Counted from the first letter of the stretch, positions 9,077 through 19,770 are shown. The stretch: DNA of 64,000 nucleotides from Clostridia bacterium (GCA_017625465.1 JAGAKS010000016.1:62001-126000), one strand, 5' to 3'. The notes: generated by a model from the sequence alone, not told the origin. Numbers and translations: made by a program.

Positions 9077-9580
9077 CTAAATCAAAATTATTACAATACC
9101 TATTCCTAAACTAATTCCAAGTGATTTATATAGTTTAGAATTTTTAATTTTCTCTTGCTCTGCTTTTTCAATCTGCTTTTCAATAAAGCTTTGACTTATC
9201 TCTATTTCACTAATTTGTCCATTTTTATCTGTTTTTCCAAGCAGTTTACCAAACATATACAGTACTTCTTTATCTTCTTTGCTAAACTGCTGTGCCCCTT
9301 CTACTGCTTTATTCCAAGCACCATTTAGTTCTAACTCTTTTAAATATTCTGTTGTTTTTAAAAATATATTGTCTTTATGTAAATATACAGATTTAGAAAT
9401 TTGCATAAAAATTTCTTGTATAGGTTCATAAGTAAATTCTATCTTGCTTTTCAAGAACGATAGTGAACTTTTAATTTTTTTGAGCTCTCTTTCCCTTATT
9501 TCATAAGTTTGTGCTTTATAAATTCCTAAATATGTACAAATATAAATTATAAGTAAAGATATAATAAATTTTATAATCAT
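9077..9580 (-). CDS. spoIIIAB: Stage III sporulation protein AB (SpoIIIAB)
   Basis: A 167-residue protein with membrane helices at both ends (about 3-20 and 151-167) and a central helical domain, as in SpoIIIAB, which resembles GspF-like elements of type II secretion systems. Key family pieces are LLIIYICTYLGIYKAQTY at the start and FGKLLGKTDKNGQI in the centre. Its start overlaps the end of spoIIIAA by four bases (ATGA). Confidence 0.92.
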   Translation of the reverse strand: MIIKFIISLLIIYICTYLGIYKAQTYEIRERELKKIKSSLSFLKSKIEFTYEPIQEIFMQISKSVYLHKDNIFLKTTEYLKELELNGAWNKAVEGAQQFSKEDKEVLYMFGKLLGKTDKNGQISEIEISQSFIEKQIEKAEQEKIKNSKLYKSLGISLGIGIVIILI

Positions 9581-10513
9581 GACTTTTCCACACTTCTTTC
9601 ATATTCTCCAGTCTTTTTATTTAATGAAAAAGCATCTTTTATTTTACCTTTGTTTTCTTCATCTAAAAAAATGATTCTTTCAATTATATTTGTAGCAATT
9701 AAATTTTTAATAATAGGATTTAATGAAATATCTTCGAAATTTGAACCATGTGCAGTAAATAATCCTTTGCAACCTGAGCAAATTGCATATTTTATTGCTT
9801 CTATATCTGCTTCACTTCCTATTTCATCAGCTACAATTACTTTTGGAGTCATTGAACGAATAAGCATTTTCATTCCTAAACTCTTAGGAACATTATCTAT
9901 AATATCTGTCTTTATTCCAATATCATTTTGAGGTATTCCTCTAAAAAGACTAGCAATCTCTCCTCTTTCATCTACAACTCCAACATTTATTGCTAAAAAC
10001 TTTATTTCTTTAATTCCTGTCGAAATTTGTCTTACTATATCTCTTATAAGAGTAGTTTTACCGAGCTCCTGGAACTGATACTATAAGGGTATTAAAAATA
10101 GTATTTTTTTCTACATTTAAAATATATTTTAAAATTTTATTTCCAGCTCCTAATACTTGTCTAGCAATTCTAAAATTTAAACTATATATATGTTTTATAT
10201 TTATAATTTTGCCGTTTTCCATAACTCCAGAACCACTTATACCTACTCTATGTCCCCCCTTAATAGTAACAAAGCCTTCTGCAATTTGATTTTGATAAGT
10301 ATATATTGAATTTTCACAAATAGCCTGTAAACAAGAAATAATTTCTTCTGTACTAACAGAATATTTTATAACTTTTTCAACATCTCCATATTTTAGAATA
10401 ATAGGTCTTTCAAGTCTTAATCTAATTTCTTCAATACCATCTATATTGTTTATAGAATTTTCACTTATTTTCTCTCTAATTTTTTCTGGCAAATAACTTA
10501 ATACCTCGTCCAT
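9577..10513 (-). CDS. spoIIIAA: Stage III sporulation protein AA (SpoIIIAA ATPase), interrupted by a +1 frameshift at CGG in Walker A
   Basis: An AAA-type ATPase thought to energise the spoIIIA channel. The first frame (150 residues) ends VSVPGA and then meets CGG followed at once by TAA. Skipping the C of CGG (10063-10061) gives GGT AAA ACT ACT, restoring PGAGKTT (Walker A), then DERGEIA, MIRSM-type RSMTPKVIVADEIG and the C-terminal domain. The joined product is 311 residues, close to the Bacillus protein (307). The downstream frame is open without interruption for 161 codons. Without frameshifting, no ATPase could be made. First gene of the operon; no convincing sigmaE promoter could be fixed by eye upstream. 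Confidence 0.88.
10061..10063 (-). other. CGG-associated +1 frameshift site 2 (spoIIIAA)
   Basis: Zero frame GGA GCT CGG TAA; restored frame GGA GCT (C) GGT AAA ACT. The zero-frame stop follows CGG immediately. The restored Gly is the invariant glycine before the Walker A lysine. Confidence 0.75.
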
Positions 10514-10571
10514 AAAAACTCCTTTTCTTTTGTATATTATTTATATATGCAAATAGTACAAGTTTTAGAAC

Positions 10572-10624
10572 AAAAATAAAAACATACTAAGATATTAAAT
10601 TTCTTAAAACTCTTAGTATGTTTT
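10572..10624 (-). terminator. Terminator of the ECF sigma/beta-propeller operon
   Basis: A 14-base-pair stem (10579-10592 with 10611-10624), 18-base loop, followed on the minus strand by a short U-rich tract. It lies 12 bases after the stop of the beta-propeller gene. Confidence 0.75.
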
Positions 10625-10635
10625 ATTAAAATATT

Positions 10636-12669
10636 CTAATCTATTGTTTTAGTTACATAGATATCTTCCATATAAATATCTTTTTCTTCTATCTCTAAAG
10701 TTTTTATATGCTCAAATGTTTCTAAACTATATGCTTTAATTTCAGTGCTTGATAAAGTATATAATGTATTACCAATATAAATTGCTCTATCTATGTTAGT
10801 TCTATAATCTATTTTTTGTGTAATTTCTCCATATTTTTCAAAGACATTTTCTAAATTGATATGATAAATAACAAACGCGTCTTTATCATTTACAGCAGAG
10901 TGATTTCTATATGTTACTGGAAAACCTATTAAATTTTGTGCTTTGTTTTCAAATAGTACTTTATGATTATACATAATAGAAGAACTTGCATATTCTTCTC
11001 CTATATCTACACTAAACATTTCTCTAGGATTCTCTAAATCTGAAACATCAAACATAGACATTTTCATATTAGCATTGGTAACACCACCATATCCATTTGA
11101 TTTTGTATTATAACCTATGCCTATAATATGTGTTTCATCATAAGGGTGTAAATAACTGCTATATCCTGGTATTTTTAATTCACCTTTAATAGTTGGATTT
11201 CTAGGATCTGATAAATCTATTACAAAAAGAGGGTCTATTTGCTCAAAAGTAACTACATATCCTATTTTACCAATAAATCTTACTGCATATATTTTTTCAC
11301 CTACTGCAATGTTTTCTATTTTTGATAACTCTTTCAAATTTTCATCAAGAATATATAATTGATTAGTAGCTTCATCGTCATAACCAGAGGTTGTTGCAAT
11401 TCTTAAATTTCCTTCATATTCATCCATTGAAAATTGATTATTTAAATTACCTTTAACTTCGCCTTTGCAAAGCATTTCAATTTTGGAACCATTTAGCTTA
11501 AATTTATAGATAGTATTTGTTGAATTTCTATAATCATAATTATTATAATTTATTTGAGTTATATATATATTGTTTTTACTAGCATAAATTTCATCACTTG
11601 CGCCAAAAAATGTTTCTGTGCAAACTACGTTATCATTGTTTATATCAAAACCTGCAACTGTCATAAATGAGAAACTGTTTGTATTAGGAAAATATGCGAT
11701 ATCTGTTGCAGAAATTATTCTTTCACCAGTTTTTGTATCATATACTAATGGCAAAATTTCATTTTCTTTTATTCCGTCATAATAATAAGCATTTTTAGAA
11801 CTTATTAAATAAATATTTTCTCCAATCATTCTAGAATCTTTATAATATCCATCTAATCGTACTGTTCGTATTTCTTCTGGATTTGCTTTATTTGATATAT
11901 CGTAAACAATAGCTTGTGTCATTGTTTTTGGGTTTAAAAAATTTGAATAACGTTTTTTTACTATATTTTCATTTTCTTCATAAGTGTTATATGTTCCAAT
12001 AACAATTAACCTATCTTTATTTATATATAATTCTTGTGGAGAAAAACGTTCTTTATCGCCATATATATATTTAGAAGATACGATTTCTAAATCATTAGCT
12101 TTAATTATATATGCCGTATTTTGAGTAATATAATAAATATATTCTCCATCAGTTTTTACTATATCTGCCTCATCTACGTTTTCTACTTGCACATTAGTTT
12201 TTGAATAATCCTCGCTAGATAAATCTCTTATACTTTCTTGTTTATCTGAATTTAAAGAAGATTTAGTATTAGTAGCTGTTTCACTTTCTGCCATTACAAC
12301 ATCTAATCCCTCGTAAATCACATTATTTTTTGAATATGTATTCTCTTTTAAAACACTTCTTAATTCTTCTATACTTTCAAATCTTTGCAAGTCTTTATTT
12401 AAAGCTACCATTTGCGTTTGTGCTGTATTATCAGTTGGAATAACTGGTGCAACTGGGCATTCTGCTATTTTAGTATTTCCTTTTTGATAATATAAGCTAC
12501 CAACACCAATTGCTACAACAAACATTGCGCAAGCAGATAAATATTTTAAATAAACGACTTTGTTTTCTTTTCTTTTTTCTTTCATTTTTTGAATAGTTTT
12601 TTCTTTAAGTTCATCGCTTGCATGAATTTGATTTATAGCATTTCTATACTTTTCTTGATTGTTATTCAT
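10636..12669 (-). CDS. Membrane-anchored beta-propeller protein, probable anti-sigma partner
   Basis: A 677-residue protein. Residues 1-45 are cytoplasmic and highly charged, a membrane helix follows at about 46-63 (YLSACAMFVVAIGVGSLYY), and the large outer part carries the motif NVDEADIVKTDGEYIYYI and repeated strand patterns of the secreted beta-propeller family (PF09826-like). The ATG at 12669 is chosen because GGAGG lies 8 bases upstream. It overlaps the ECF sigma gene, and the short charged cytoplasmic N terminus before one helix is the layout of ECF anti-sigma factors, so control of the sigma factor is inferred from context, not seen as a defined domain. Confidence 0.8.
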   Translation of the reverse strand: MNNNQEKYRNAINQIHASDELKEKTIQKMKEKRKENKVVYLKYLSACAMFVVAIGVGSLYYQKGNTKIAECPVAPVIPTDNTAQTQMVALNKDLQRFESIEELRSVLKENTYSKNNVIYEGLDVVMAESETATNTKSSLNSDKQESIRDLSSEDYSKTNVQVENVDEADIVKTDGEYIYYITQNTAYIIKANDLEIVSSKYIYGDKERFSPQELYINKDRLIVIGTYNTYEENENIVKKRYSNFLNPKTMTQAIVYDISNKANPEEIRTVRLDGYYKDSRMIGENIYLISSKNAYYYDGIKENEILPLVYDTKTGERIISATDIAYFPNTNSFSFMTVAGFDINNDNVVCTETFFGASDEIYASKNNIYITQINYNNYDYRNSTNTIYKFKLNGSKIEMLCKGEVKGNLNNQFSMDEYEGNLRIATTSGYDDEATNQLYILDENLKELSKIENIAVGEKIYAVRFIGKIGYVVTFEQIDPLFVIDLSDPRNPTIKGELKIPGYSSYLHPYDETHIIGIGYNTKSNGYGGVTNANMKMSMFDVSDLENPREMFSVDIGEEYASSSIMYNHKVLFENKAQNLIGFPVTYRNHSAVNDKDAFVIYHINLENVFEKYGEITQKIDYRTNIDRAIYIGNTLYTLSSTEIKAYSLETFEHIKTLEIEEKDIYMEDIYVTKTID

Positions 12670-13138
12670 TTTCAAAACCTCCTTCTAATTTTGATTTCAA
12701 GGTTTCTCGTGCACGAAAAGCCCAAGTCTTTATAGTACCTTCACTTGTTTTCATCAAATTAGCAATTTCTTTTACTTTGTAGCCTTCATAGTACATTAAA
12801 TAAATTACCGTTTTATAATTTTGAGGCAATTCACACACTACGGAAAAAACAGAATTTTCTTCTTCATTATCAAAAACTATAGTTTCATCTAATTTTACTA
12901 CTCTTTTATTCCAAGCTAAATTATGAAAATTCTTCGTCAAATTGATTGTAACTTTAATAAGCCATGCTTTCCTATGTTCTTCGTTTTGAAAGTTAGGCAT
13001 TTTTTCACTATATTTTAAAAACACTTCTTGTAAAATATCTTCTGCATTTTCAACAGTTCCAGTTCTTGTAAGAGCAATTCGATATACCATATCTGCGTAT
13101 TTATTTACTACATCTGTTATTTCATCTTCATTTTCCAT
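12662..13138 (-). CDS. ECF-type RNA polymerase sigma factor
   Basis: A 158-residue sigma-70 family protein. Region 2 is at about 10-75 (YADMVYRIALTRTGTVENAEDILQEVFLK, HRKAWLIKV) and region 4 at about 100-150 (LPQNYKTVIYLMYYEGYKVKEIA followed by SEGTIKTWAFRARETLKSKL). The start at MENEDE is supported by GAGGAG about 10 bases upstream. The stop overlaps the start of the membrane beta-propeller gene, the usual sigma/anti-sigma arrangement. Confidence 0.9.
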   Translation of the reverse strand: MENEDEITDVVNKYADMVYRIALTRTGTVENAEDILQEVFLKYSEKMPNFQNEEHRKAWLIKVTINLTKNFHNLAWNKRVVKLDETIVFDNEEENSVFSVVCELPQNYKTVIYLMYYEGYKVKEIANLMKTSEGTIKTWAFRARETLKSKLEGGFENE

Positions 13139-13187
13139 AATTTTCTCTCCTCTACCTATAAAACAATTCAAAAAAGGTTTTGGTTTC

Positions 13188-13222
13188 AAAAAAAGAGCAA
13201 TTTTTTATAAAAACTGCTCTTT
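13188..13222 (-). terminator. Terminator after the MacB-like permease gene
   Basis: Stem AAAGAGCA (13192-13199) with TGCTCTTT (13215-13222), extended by A-U pairs in the loop, followed on the minus strand by a U run (13194-13188). It lies directly after the permease stop. Confidence 0.75.
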
Positions 13223-13229
13223 AAAAATT

Positions 13230-14513
13230 TTATTCATATCGTAACGCATCAATTGGATTCATTTTTGCAGCTTTATTTGCTGGATAATATCCAAAGAACA
13301 CACCAGTTATCATTGAGAATATAAGTGAAATTATAATTCCTGAAATTGATGGTGTTGCTGGATATCCAAGTATCATAGCAGCGCATTCTCCACCTAAAAT
13401 TCCCACAATAACACCTATAGTGCCACCAATTAAACATATTATAATAGCTTCAACAATAAATTGCGTTCTTATCGAACTATTTGTTGCTCCCAGAGCTTTT
13501 CTAGTACCAATTTCTCTAGTTCTTTCTGTTATTGATACAAGCATTATATTCATAACTCCTATACCACCAACAATTAAAGCAATTGCTGCAACAATTGAAA
13601 TAGCTGTTGTTACAACGCCAATCATATTTCCAACCATTTCAACCATAGATTGCATATTATATGCTACAACTTTATAATCTTTATTATCTCTATAATAACC
13701 TTCGAAAAATCTTTCAATTTTTTTAGCTAATAAATCTGAATCTACTCCAGTTTTAGCTACAACATATAAATTTGAAATATCTGTATTGTGTGTTTGATTT
13801 ACAGAAGTTTTATATGGAATCAACATTTCTGTACTTATTTCATAAGCAGACATCATCATAGTTGCCATATTTTGTACCATATAATCATAGACTCCAACTA
13901 TTGTGTACTCTGAATATTTACCATTGACAAATGCTTCAATCTGACTGCCAACTGCTTTTTCTGCATCTCCTTCAAATAGATTATCTACTACAACTGTTGA
14001 AACTATTGCCACTGGTCTTGCCTCATCAAAATCATGTGCGTTAAAAAGTCTACCTGCAACATAGTCTAGCTCTTGAGAAGCAAAATACCCTGCACTTACT
14101 CCATAAACAGAAACATTTGCATAATCTTTTACCTTACTAACTTGACCACTACCTTGATAATCATATATCGTAATCGCTTTAATTTCATCTTTGTGTTGAT
14201 TATTTAACTCTTCTAACATTTCTATTGTAATCATATCATCTTCACTAATTTCTTGATCCATTGTAGCAGCTGACATCATTGTAGAAAAGAAATTATCATC
14301 ATCTGTTCTAGGTTGTAATGATACCATTATGTTATTGGCACCCATAGAATTCATTTCTTCTGATATATAAATAATCAAAGAATCTCCAACCGTCATAATT
14401 GCAATAACTGATGCAATACCTATTATAATGCCAAGCATGGTAAGTAATGCTCTCATCTTATTAGCTAAAAGTGAAGTAAAAGCAAGTTTTATATTTTCTA
14501 ATAACATTGTCAT
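13230..14513 (-). CDS. MacB-like ABC transporter permease (FtsX family)
   Basis: A 427-residue permease with one N-terminal membrane helix (about 20-42, RALLTMLGIIIGIASVIAIM), a long extracytoplasmic MacB core domain, and three C-terminal helices with the FtsX-type signature GGIGVMNIMLVSITERTREI near 310-330. It ends NPIDALRYE, typical for the family. It starts within the stop of the ATPase gene (TAATG) and forms, with the ATPase and the adaptor upstream, a tripartite export or cell-envelope stress system. The substrate is unknown. Confidence 0.9.
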   Translation of the reverse strand: MTMLLENIKLAFTSLLANKMRALLTMLGIIIGIASVIAIMTVGDSLIIYISEEMNSMGANNIMVSLQPRTDDDNFFSTMMSAATMDQEISEDDMITIEMLEELNNQHKDEIKAITIYDYQGSGQVSKVKDYANVSVYGVSAGYFASQELDYVAGRLFNAHDFDEARPVAIVSTVVVDNLFEGDAEKAVGSQIEAFVNGKYSEYTIVGVYDYMVQNMATMMMSAYEISTEMLIPYKTSVNQTHNTDISNLYVVAKTGVDSDLLAKKIERFFEGYYRDNKDYKVVAYNMQSMVEMVGNMIGVVTTAISIVAAIALIVGGIGVMNIMLVSITERTREIGTRKALGATNSSIRTQFIVEAIIICLIGGTIGVIVGILGGECAAMILGYPATPSISGIIISLIFSMITGVFFGYYPANKAAKMNPIDALRYE

Positions 14514-15214
14514 TATGCCTTACCTCCTTCTGCTTGTGATGTTATATTTCCATCTTTAATTGTAATAATTCTACCTGTTTCTTCAGCAAGTTCCATTGAG
14601 TGAGTTATTAAAACAATAGTAATACCTTTTTCTTTATTTAATTTATGGAATAAATCCATAACTAAACGACCAGTTTGAGAATCTAAAGCACCAGTTGGCT
14701 CATCTGCTAAAAGTATTGCAGGATTATTTGCCATAGCTCTTGCGATTGCAACTCTTTGCTTTTGACCTCCTGAAAGTTCTTCTGGTAAATGTTTTGCTCT
14801 ATCACTCATTTCAACAAGCTCTAATAATTCTTTTGCTCTTTTATGTCTCTCTTCTGCTGGAACTCCTGCATACAACATAGGCAATTCAACATTTTTCAAA
14901 GCATTGGTTCTAGATATTAAATTATATGTTTGAAAAACAAATCCAATTTTTTTGTTTCTAATTGCAGATAATTCTTTGTCTTGTGCCTTTGAAACATCAA
15001 TACCATCTAAGACATAAGAACCCTCAGTAGGTCTATCTAAAACTCCTATTAAATTCATAAGTGTAGATTTTCCAGAACCTGATGGACCAACTATTGAAAC
15101 AAATTCACCTTTTTTTACTTCTAAAGAAATTCCATGTAATATCTCTAATTCATTTGGCTTTCCAATATAGAATTTTTTTACAATATTTTCTAATTTTATT
15201 ATTGTATCTTCCAT
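14513..15214 (-). CDS. MacB/LolD-type ABC transporter ATP-binding protein
   Basis: A 233-residue ATPase. Walker A GPSGSGKST is at residues 43-51, the signature LSGGQKQR near 146-153 and Walker B ILLADEPTGALDS near 168-180. The LolD/MacB type is shown by its length and by VFQTYNLISRTNALKNVELP. It is coupled by one-base overlap to the permease and lies 16 bases after the adaptor gene. Confidence 0.93.
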   Translation of the reverse strand: MEDTIIKLENIVKKFYIGKPNELEILHGISLEVKKGEFVSIVGPSGSGKSTLMNLIGVLDRPTEGSYVLDGIDVSKAQDKELSAIRNKKIGFVFQTYNLISRTNALKNVELPMLYAGVPAEERHKRAKELLELVEMSDRAKHLPEELSGGQKQRVAIARAMANNPAILLADEPTGALDSQTGRLVMDLFHKLNKEKGITIVLITHSMELAEETGRIITIKDGNITSQAEGGKA

Positions 15215-15229
15215 CTATTACTCCTTATT

Positions 15230-16945
15230 TTACATTCCTCCAGTTGCACCCATTGAGTTTAATAGTTCATCAACTGAAGTTGTGCTATCTACTTTTGGAA
15301 TTTTAACTGTTTCTCCTTCTTGTATTTTATCAGATGAAATTTCTGTATAATATCCACTTTCAAGACCTGTTGTAACATCTATATCTTCTTCTACATTCTC
15401 TCCATGTATAATTGTTACAAATTTAGTTCCATCTTCTCTTTCATTAATTGCGTCATAAGGAACTGCAAGTACATCTGTACTCTTTTGAGTAATTATATTT
15501 AATTTAGCATTCATTCCTAAACGTAATCTATCATTTGGTGTATTTATAACAATTTTTACAGTATATGTTGCACTACCTCCACTGCTTAAACTACTGCCCA
15601 TACCAGCAGATGACAAACCTGACATTGCACTTGCTGAACTTGCTGATGAACCAGTTGCAGCTGGTGCTACTGAGATTACTTCTCCGATTAGTTCTTCATC
15701 TCTTGTAGAATCTGTTTTAATGATTGCTTCCATTCCAACAGTTACATCTGCTATATCGTATTCATCTATTTCTGTTTCAACAATAAAGCTTTCAATTCCT
15801 TCAATCGTAACTAATGCTCCACCTGTGTAATAATCTCCAGCCTTTACATTTACAGCAGTTACTGTACCAGCAGCTGGTGCTTTTAAATTTGTTTCAGCTA
15901 GTTGTTTTTGATATACATTTAATTGTTCTTCTGTTGTCAAAGTACCTACACTTGTTTGAGCTTTTGCACTATCTAACTGACCTTGTGCATTTGCTACTTG
16001 ATTGTTTAAAGTTGATGCTTGATCATTATATGCTTTTTCTGCTGCTGATAATACCTCTCTTTTTGCATTAACAGTAGCTTCTTGACCAGGAATTGTTTGG
16101 TTTAATTGGGTAATTTCTGCATTTAAAGTATTAATTTTTCCAGTTACTTCATTTAATTTCGCTTGCTCTGTAGCTAGTGTATTTTCTTTAACTGTAAGTT
16201 CAGCTTTGGCATTTTCTTTTGCTTGTGTTGCACCTACTAAAGCTGCTTGCAAACTTCCTAATATTTCAAGTTGAGATGGGTCAGCAGTTTCCAACGCTGT
16301 TTTTGCATTTGTATATTCTGTTTCTTTTTGAGTATAAACATTTTGAGCTTCATTTTTTGCGGTTTGTGCTGCATTTACTGAAGCTGTTAATGTAGGAACT
16401 TGATTTTCTAAATTTTTGACTTCAGTTTGTTTTGTTTGTAAATTTGATTTTGCAGTATTTAAGGCTGCATTATGGTTATCATAATCTTGTCTAGTATTTT
16501 GAACAGTTTTATTTAATTCATCTAATGTATTATCACGTGTTCTTTGTATATCTTGAACTGCTCTCTCAGCTGATGCTACAGTAACACCAGAAGTAGTGTT
16601 TGCAGCATTGATTGTAGCAGACAAATCTGCAACAGTTTTTGCTAAATCTGCTGTATCAAAAGTACAAAGTACATCTCCTTCATTTACTTTATCCCCTACT
16701 TTTACATTTACTCCTGTAACTTTATAATTCATAAGTTGACTAGTTACGTTTTTTGAGTTCTCTGTAGATATTTTTCCTGTACTACTTATTGTAGTAGTAA
16801 GAGTTTTCTTTTCAACTAATGCTGTTTCAAAATCTTGTACATCACTTTCTTTTGAAGAAAAAAAATTAGATAGTACAAATATTGCTATTAGTATTATTAT
16901 AATTGATATTATAATAGTTTTTTTCTTAAATTTAAGTTTTTTCAT
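15230..16945 (-). CDS. MacA/HlyD-like adaptor protein with long coiled coil
   Basis: A 571-residue membrane-fusion-type protein. One N-terminal helix (about 9-27) anchors it, followed by a half lipoyl domain (NVKVGDKVNEGDVLCTFDTA), a long coiled coil (about 120-330, rich in Ala, Thr, Gln and Asn), the second lipoyl half (LKAPAAGTVTAVNVKAGDYY) and beta-barrel domains. A Ser/Ala/Gly-rich insert is seen near 430-455. The coiled coil is longer than in most Gram-positive MacA-like proteins. It works with the two genes downstream as one export complex. Confidence 0.9.
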   Translation of the reverse strand: MKKLKFKKKTIIISIIIILIAIFVLSNFFSSKESDVQDFETALVEKKTLTTTISSTGKISTENSKNVTSQLMNYKVTGVNVKVGDKVNEGDVLCTFDTADLAKTVADLSATINAANTTSGVTVASAERAVQDIQRTRDNTLDELNKTVQNTRQDYDNHNAALNTAKSNLQTKQTEVKNLENQVPTLTASVNAAQTAKNEAQNVYTQKETEYTNAKTALETADPSQLEILGSLQAALVGATQAKENAKAELTVKENTLATEQAKLNEVTGKINTLNAEITQLNQTIPGQEATVNAKREVLSAAEKAYNDQASTLNNQVANAQGQLDSAKAQTSVGTLTTEEQLNVYQKQLAETNLKAPAAGTVTAVNVKAGDYYTGGALVTIEGIESFIVETEIDEYDIADVTVGMEAIIKTDSTRDEELIGEVISVAPAATGSSASSASAMSGLSSAGMGSSLSSGGSATYTVKIVINTPNDRLRLGMNAKLNIITQKSTDVLAVPYDAINEREDGTKFVTIIHGENVEEDIDVTTGLESGYYTEISSDKIQEGETVKIPKVDSTTSVDELLNSMGATGGM

Positions 16946-16964
16946 TTTTTAATTACTCCTTAGG

Positions 16965-18092
16965 TTATATATCTATAATATTTTCTGCGCTTTTGATTTC
17001 ATTTGTATTGCTTGATAATTGATTTGTTTTATTTTCTTTTGTTTTTGAAATTAAAGGAATATTATCTTTAATTGGTTTATACATATCGTTTAATTCATCC
17101 TCATCTAACTCTAAACTAAGTACTAACTCATTCATTAATTCACAAGTTTTAGTTGAATTAGCTTCATAAAACCATAATTCATTAATCATACTTGAAGCTC
17201 CAGGCAATTGCTCCATTCTAAGAGTTTCAGTATCTAATTTTAAAGCGCTAGGAATATAACCAATCATTTTTTTTAGGCTCATATCGGTTTCTAAATTATC
17301 AAAAACTGCTGTTGCAATGTTTTTTAATTTAGTAATATTTTTCCAGTCTACAAGTTGTTTAGCAGTTGCTTGCAAGAATTCTCTTTGTGTTCTCATTCTG
17401 CCATAATCATCTAATCCATAAGAAGCTGGATATGTTGTCATTTTTCCGTTTGCATCTGGATTTGAATGTCTAAATCTTAATAATTGTTCTGCTTTATCTC
17501 CATCTATTTTCTGCAATCCCGCTTTTAAATCTATATGCAAATCTTGTGTTGGATCATCATATTTCATGTTAATAGGAACATCAAATTCAACACCACCAAT
17601 TGCATCTACAATATCAATTAACGCAGAATTTTTTACTACTACATAATTATCTATATCTACACCAGTTAATTTTTCTACTGCTGACACTGTCTTTTTAACA
17701 TCTTTTTGATATAGAGAATTTATTTTATCTCCACCTCCAGCAGTAGCTTTGCTTTTACCAATATAAGTATCTCTTGGTATAGAAACCACAAATGCTTTTT
17801 GAGATTTAGGATTATAACTAATTAGCATCATAGTATCTGTTAATGCAGTATCTATGTCTTCACTTACTCCTAAAACAAGCACACTAATAGGATTATCATC
17901 TCCAACTACATCTGCCATCATATTAATAGTTGCGTCTGACAAATTTCCATTAGCTTTGTATATATATGAGCTAAAAATTGATATCAAAATTAATAATATT
18001 AATAAAATTACATAAAATATTATTAAAGATTTTCGGCTTTTAAATAATTTTATTTTTTTTACATTATAATTATTCTTACTAATTCTATCCAC
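16965..18092 (-). CDS. LytR-CpsA-Psr (LCP) family cell-wall ligase
   Basis: A 375-residue membrane protein that transfers lipid-linked anionic polymers to peptidoglycan. A helix at about 23-45 is followed by the LCP domain: VLVLGVSEDIDTALTDTMM, VSIPRDTYIG, VDAIGGVEFDVP, GLQKIDGDKAEQLLRFRHS and GRMRTQREFLQA, which hold the conserved Asp and Arg residues that bind the pyrophosphate. The start is GTG with AAGGAAG upstream. The C terminus (about 345-375) is low-complexity and Asn/Lys-rich. Confidence 0.93.
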   Translation of the reverse strand: MDRISKNNYNVKKIKLFKSRKSLIIFYVILLILLILISIFSSYIYKANGNLSDATINMMADVVGDDNPISVLVLGVSEDIDTALTDTMMLISYNPKSQKAFVVSIPRDTYIGKSKATAGGGDKINSLYQKDVKKTVSAVEKLTGVDIDNYVVVKNSALIDIVDAIGGVEFDVPINMKYDDPTQDLHIDLKAGLQKIDGDKAEQLLRFRHSNPDANGKMTTYPASYGLDDYGRMRTQREFLQATAKQLVDWKNITKLKNIATAVFDNLETDMSLKKMIGYIPSALKLDTETLRMEQLPGASSMINELWFYEANSTKTCELMNELVLSLELDEDELNDMYKPIKDNIPLISKTKENKTNQLSSNTNEIKSAENIIDI

Positions 18093-18194
18093 TTATAAAA
18101 ACTTCCTTTTTAATTTAACTTTTGTACAATATTATATATTATATGTCAATAGTCGATATTTTTCAATAATTTTCGCAAAATTTTAATAATTAAA

Positions 18195-18225
18195 AGAAGC
18201 GCTATTACCTATTAATAGCACTTCT
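18195..18225 (-). terminator. Terminator of purA
   Basis: Stem of 12 pairs and one mismatch (18195-18207 with 18213-18225), short loop, then a UUUUAAUUAUU tract on the minus strand, 24 bases after the purA stop. A T run also follows on the plus side. Confidence 0.65.
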
Positions 18226-18248
18226 AGTTTTTACAAAAGATTATTAAA

Positions 18249-19529
<1,281 letters not shown>

Positions 19530-19552
19530 TTATATTTTAGGAAAATAAGCAA

Positions 19553-19583
19553 AAATATAAGAAGATAGTATGATACTATCTTC
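19553..19583 (-). terminator. Terminator overlapping the end of the 37-residue gene
   Basis: A perfect 10-pair stem (19561-19570 with 19574-19583), 3-base loop, followed on the minus strand by UUAUAUUUUU. The stem starts inside the last codons of the small gene. Confidence 0.75.
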
Positions 19584-19689
19584 CTTTATATGCTATTATT
19601 CCTTGTTTTTGATTTGCCAAAATTGAATAAGCCTTTTTTAGCTTACTCTCGTAGTTTATATTTTTAGTTTCCATCAGTAGTTTTTTCAT
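19576..19689 (-). CDS. Small basic protein, 37 residues, unknown
   Basis: Starts MKKLLMETKNINYESKLKKA and ends NQKQGIIAYKGR. It is basic and probably helical in the middle, with no membrane segment. An AGGCAGGAA site precedes the ATG, a near-ideal promoter (TTGACA, 17 bases, TATAAT) lies 34-62 bases upstream, and a terminator overlaps the stop, so this is a self-contained transcription unit of about 150 bases. I do not recognise the family. It could equally be a small RNA with an incidental frame, though start, stop and ribosome binding site all fit a gene. Confidence 0.55.
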   Translation of the reverse strand: MKKLLMETKNINYESKLKKAYSILANQKQGIIAYKGR

Positions 19690-19722
19690 AATAATTCCTG
19701 CCTTAACAAAAAATACATTCTT

Positions 19723-19751
19723 ATTATACAAAGTTTTTACTTTTTTGTCAA
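19723..19751 (-). promoter_or_regulatory. Consensus sigmaA promoter of the 37-residue gene
   Basis: Minus-strand -35 TTGACA (19751-19746), 17-base spacer, -10 TATAAT (19728-19723). This is the strongest-looking promoter in the window and serves only the small unit at 19576-19689. Confidence 0.85.
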
Positions 19752-19770
19752 TACACCTTTTGCTATAATT

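Noticed and set aside
10514..10560. A sigmaE promoter upstream of spoIIIAA
   Set aside because: ATATACAA-like -10 elements are present but no -35 with acceptable spacing could be fixed by eye in this AT-rich stretch.
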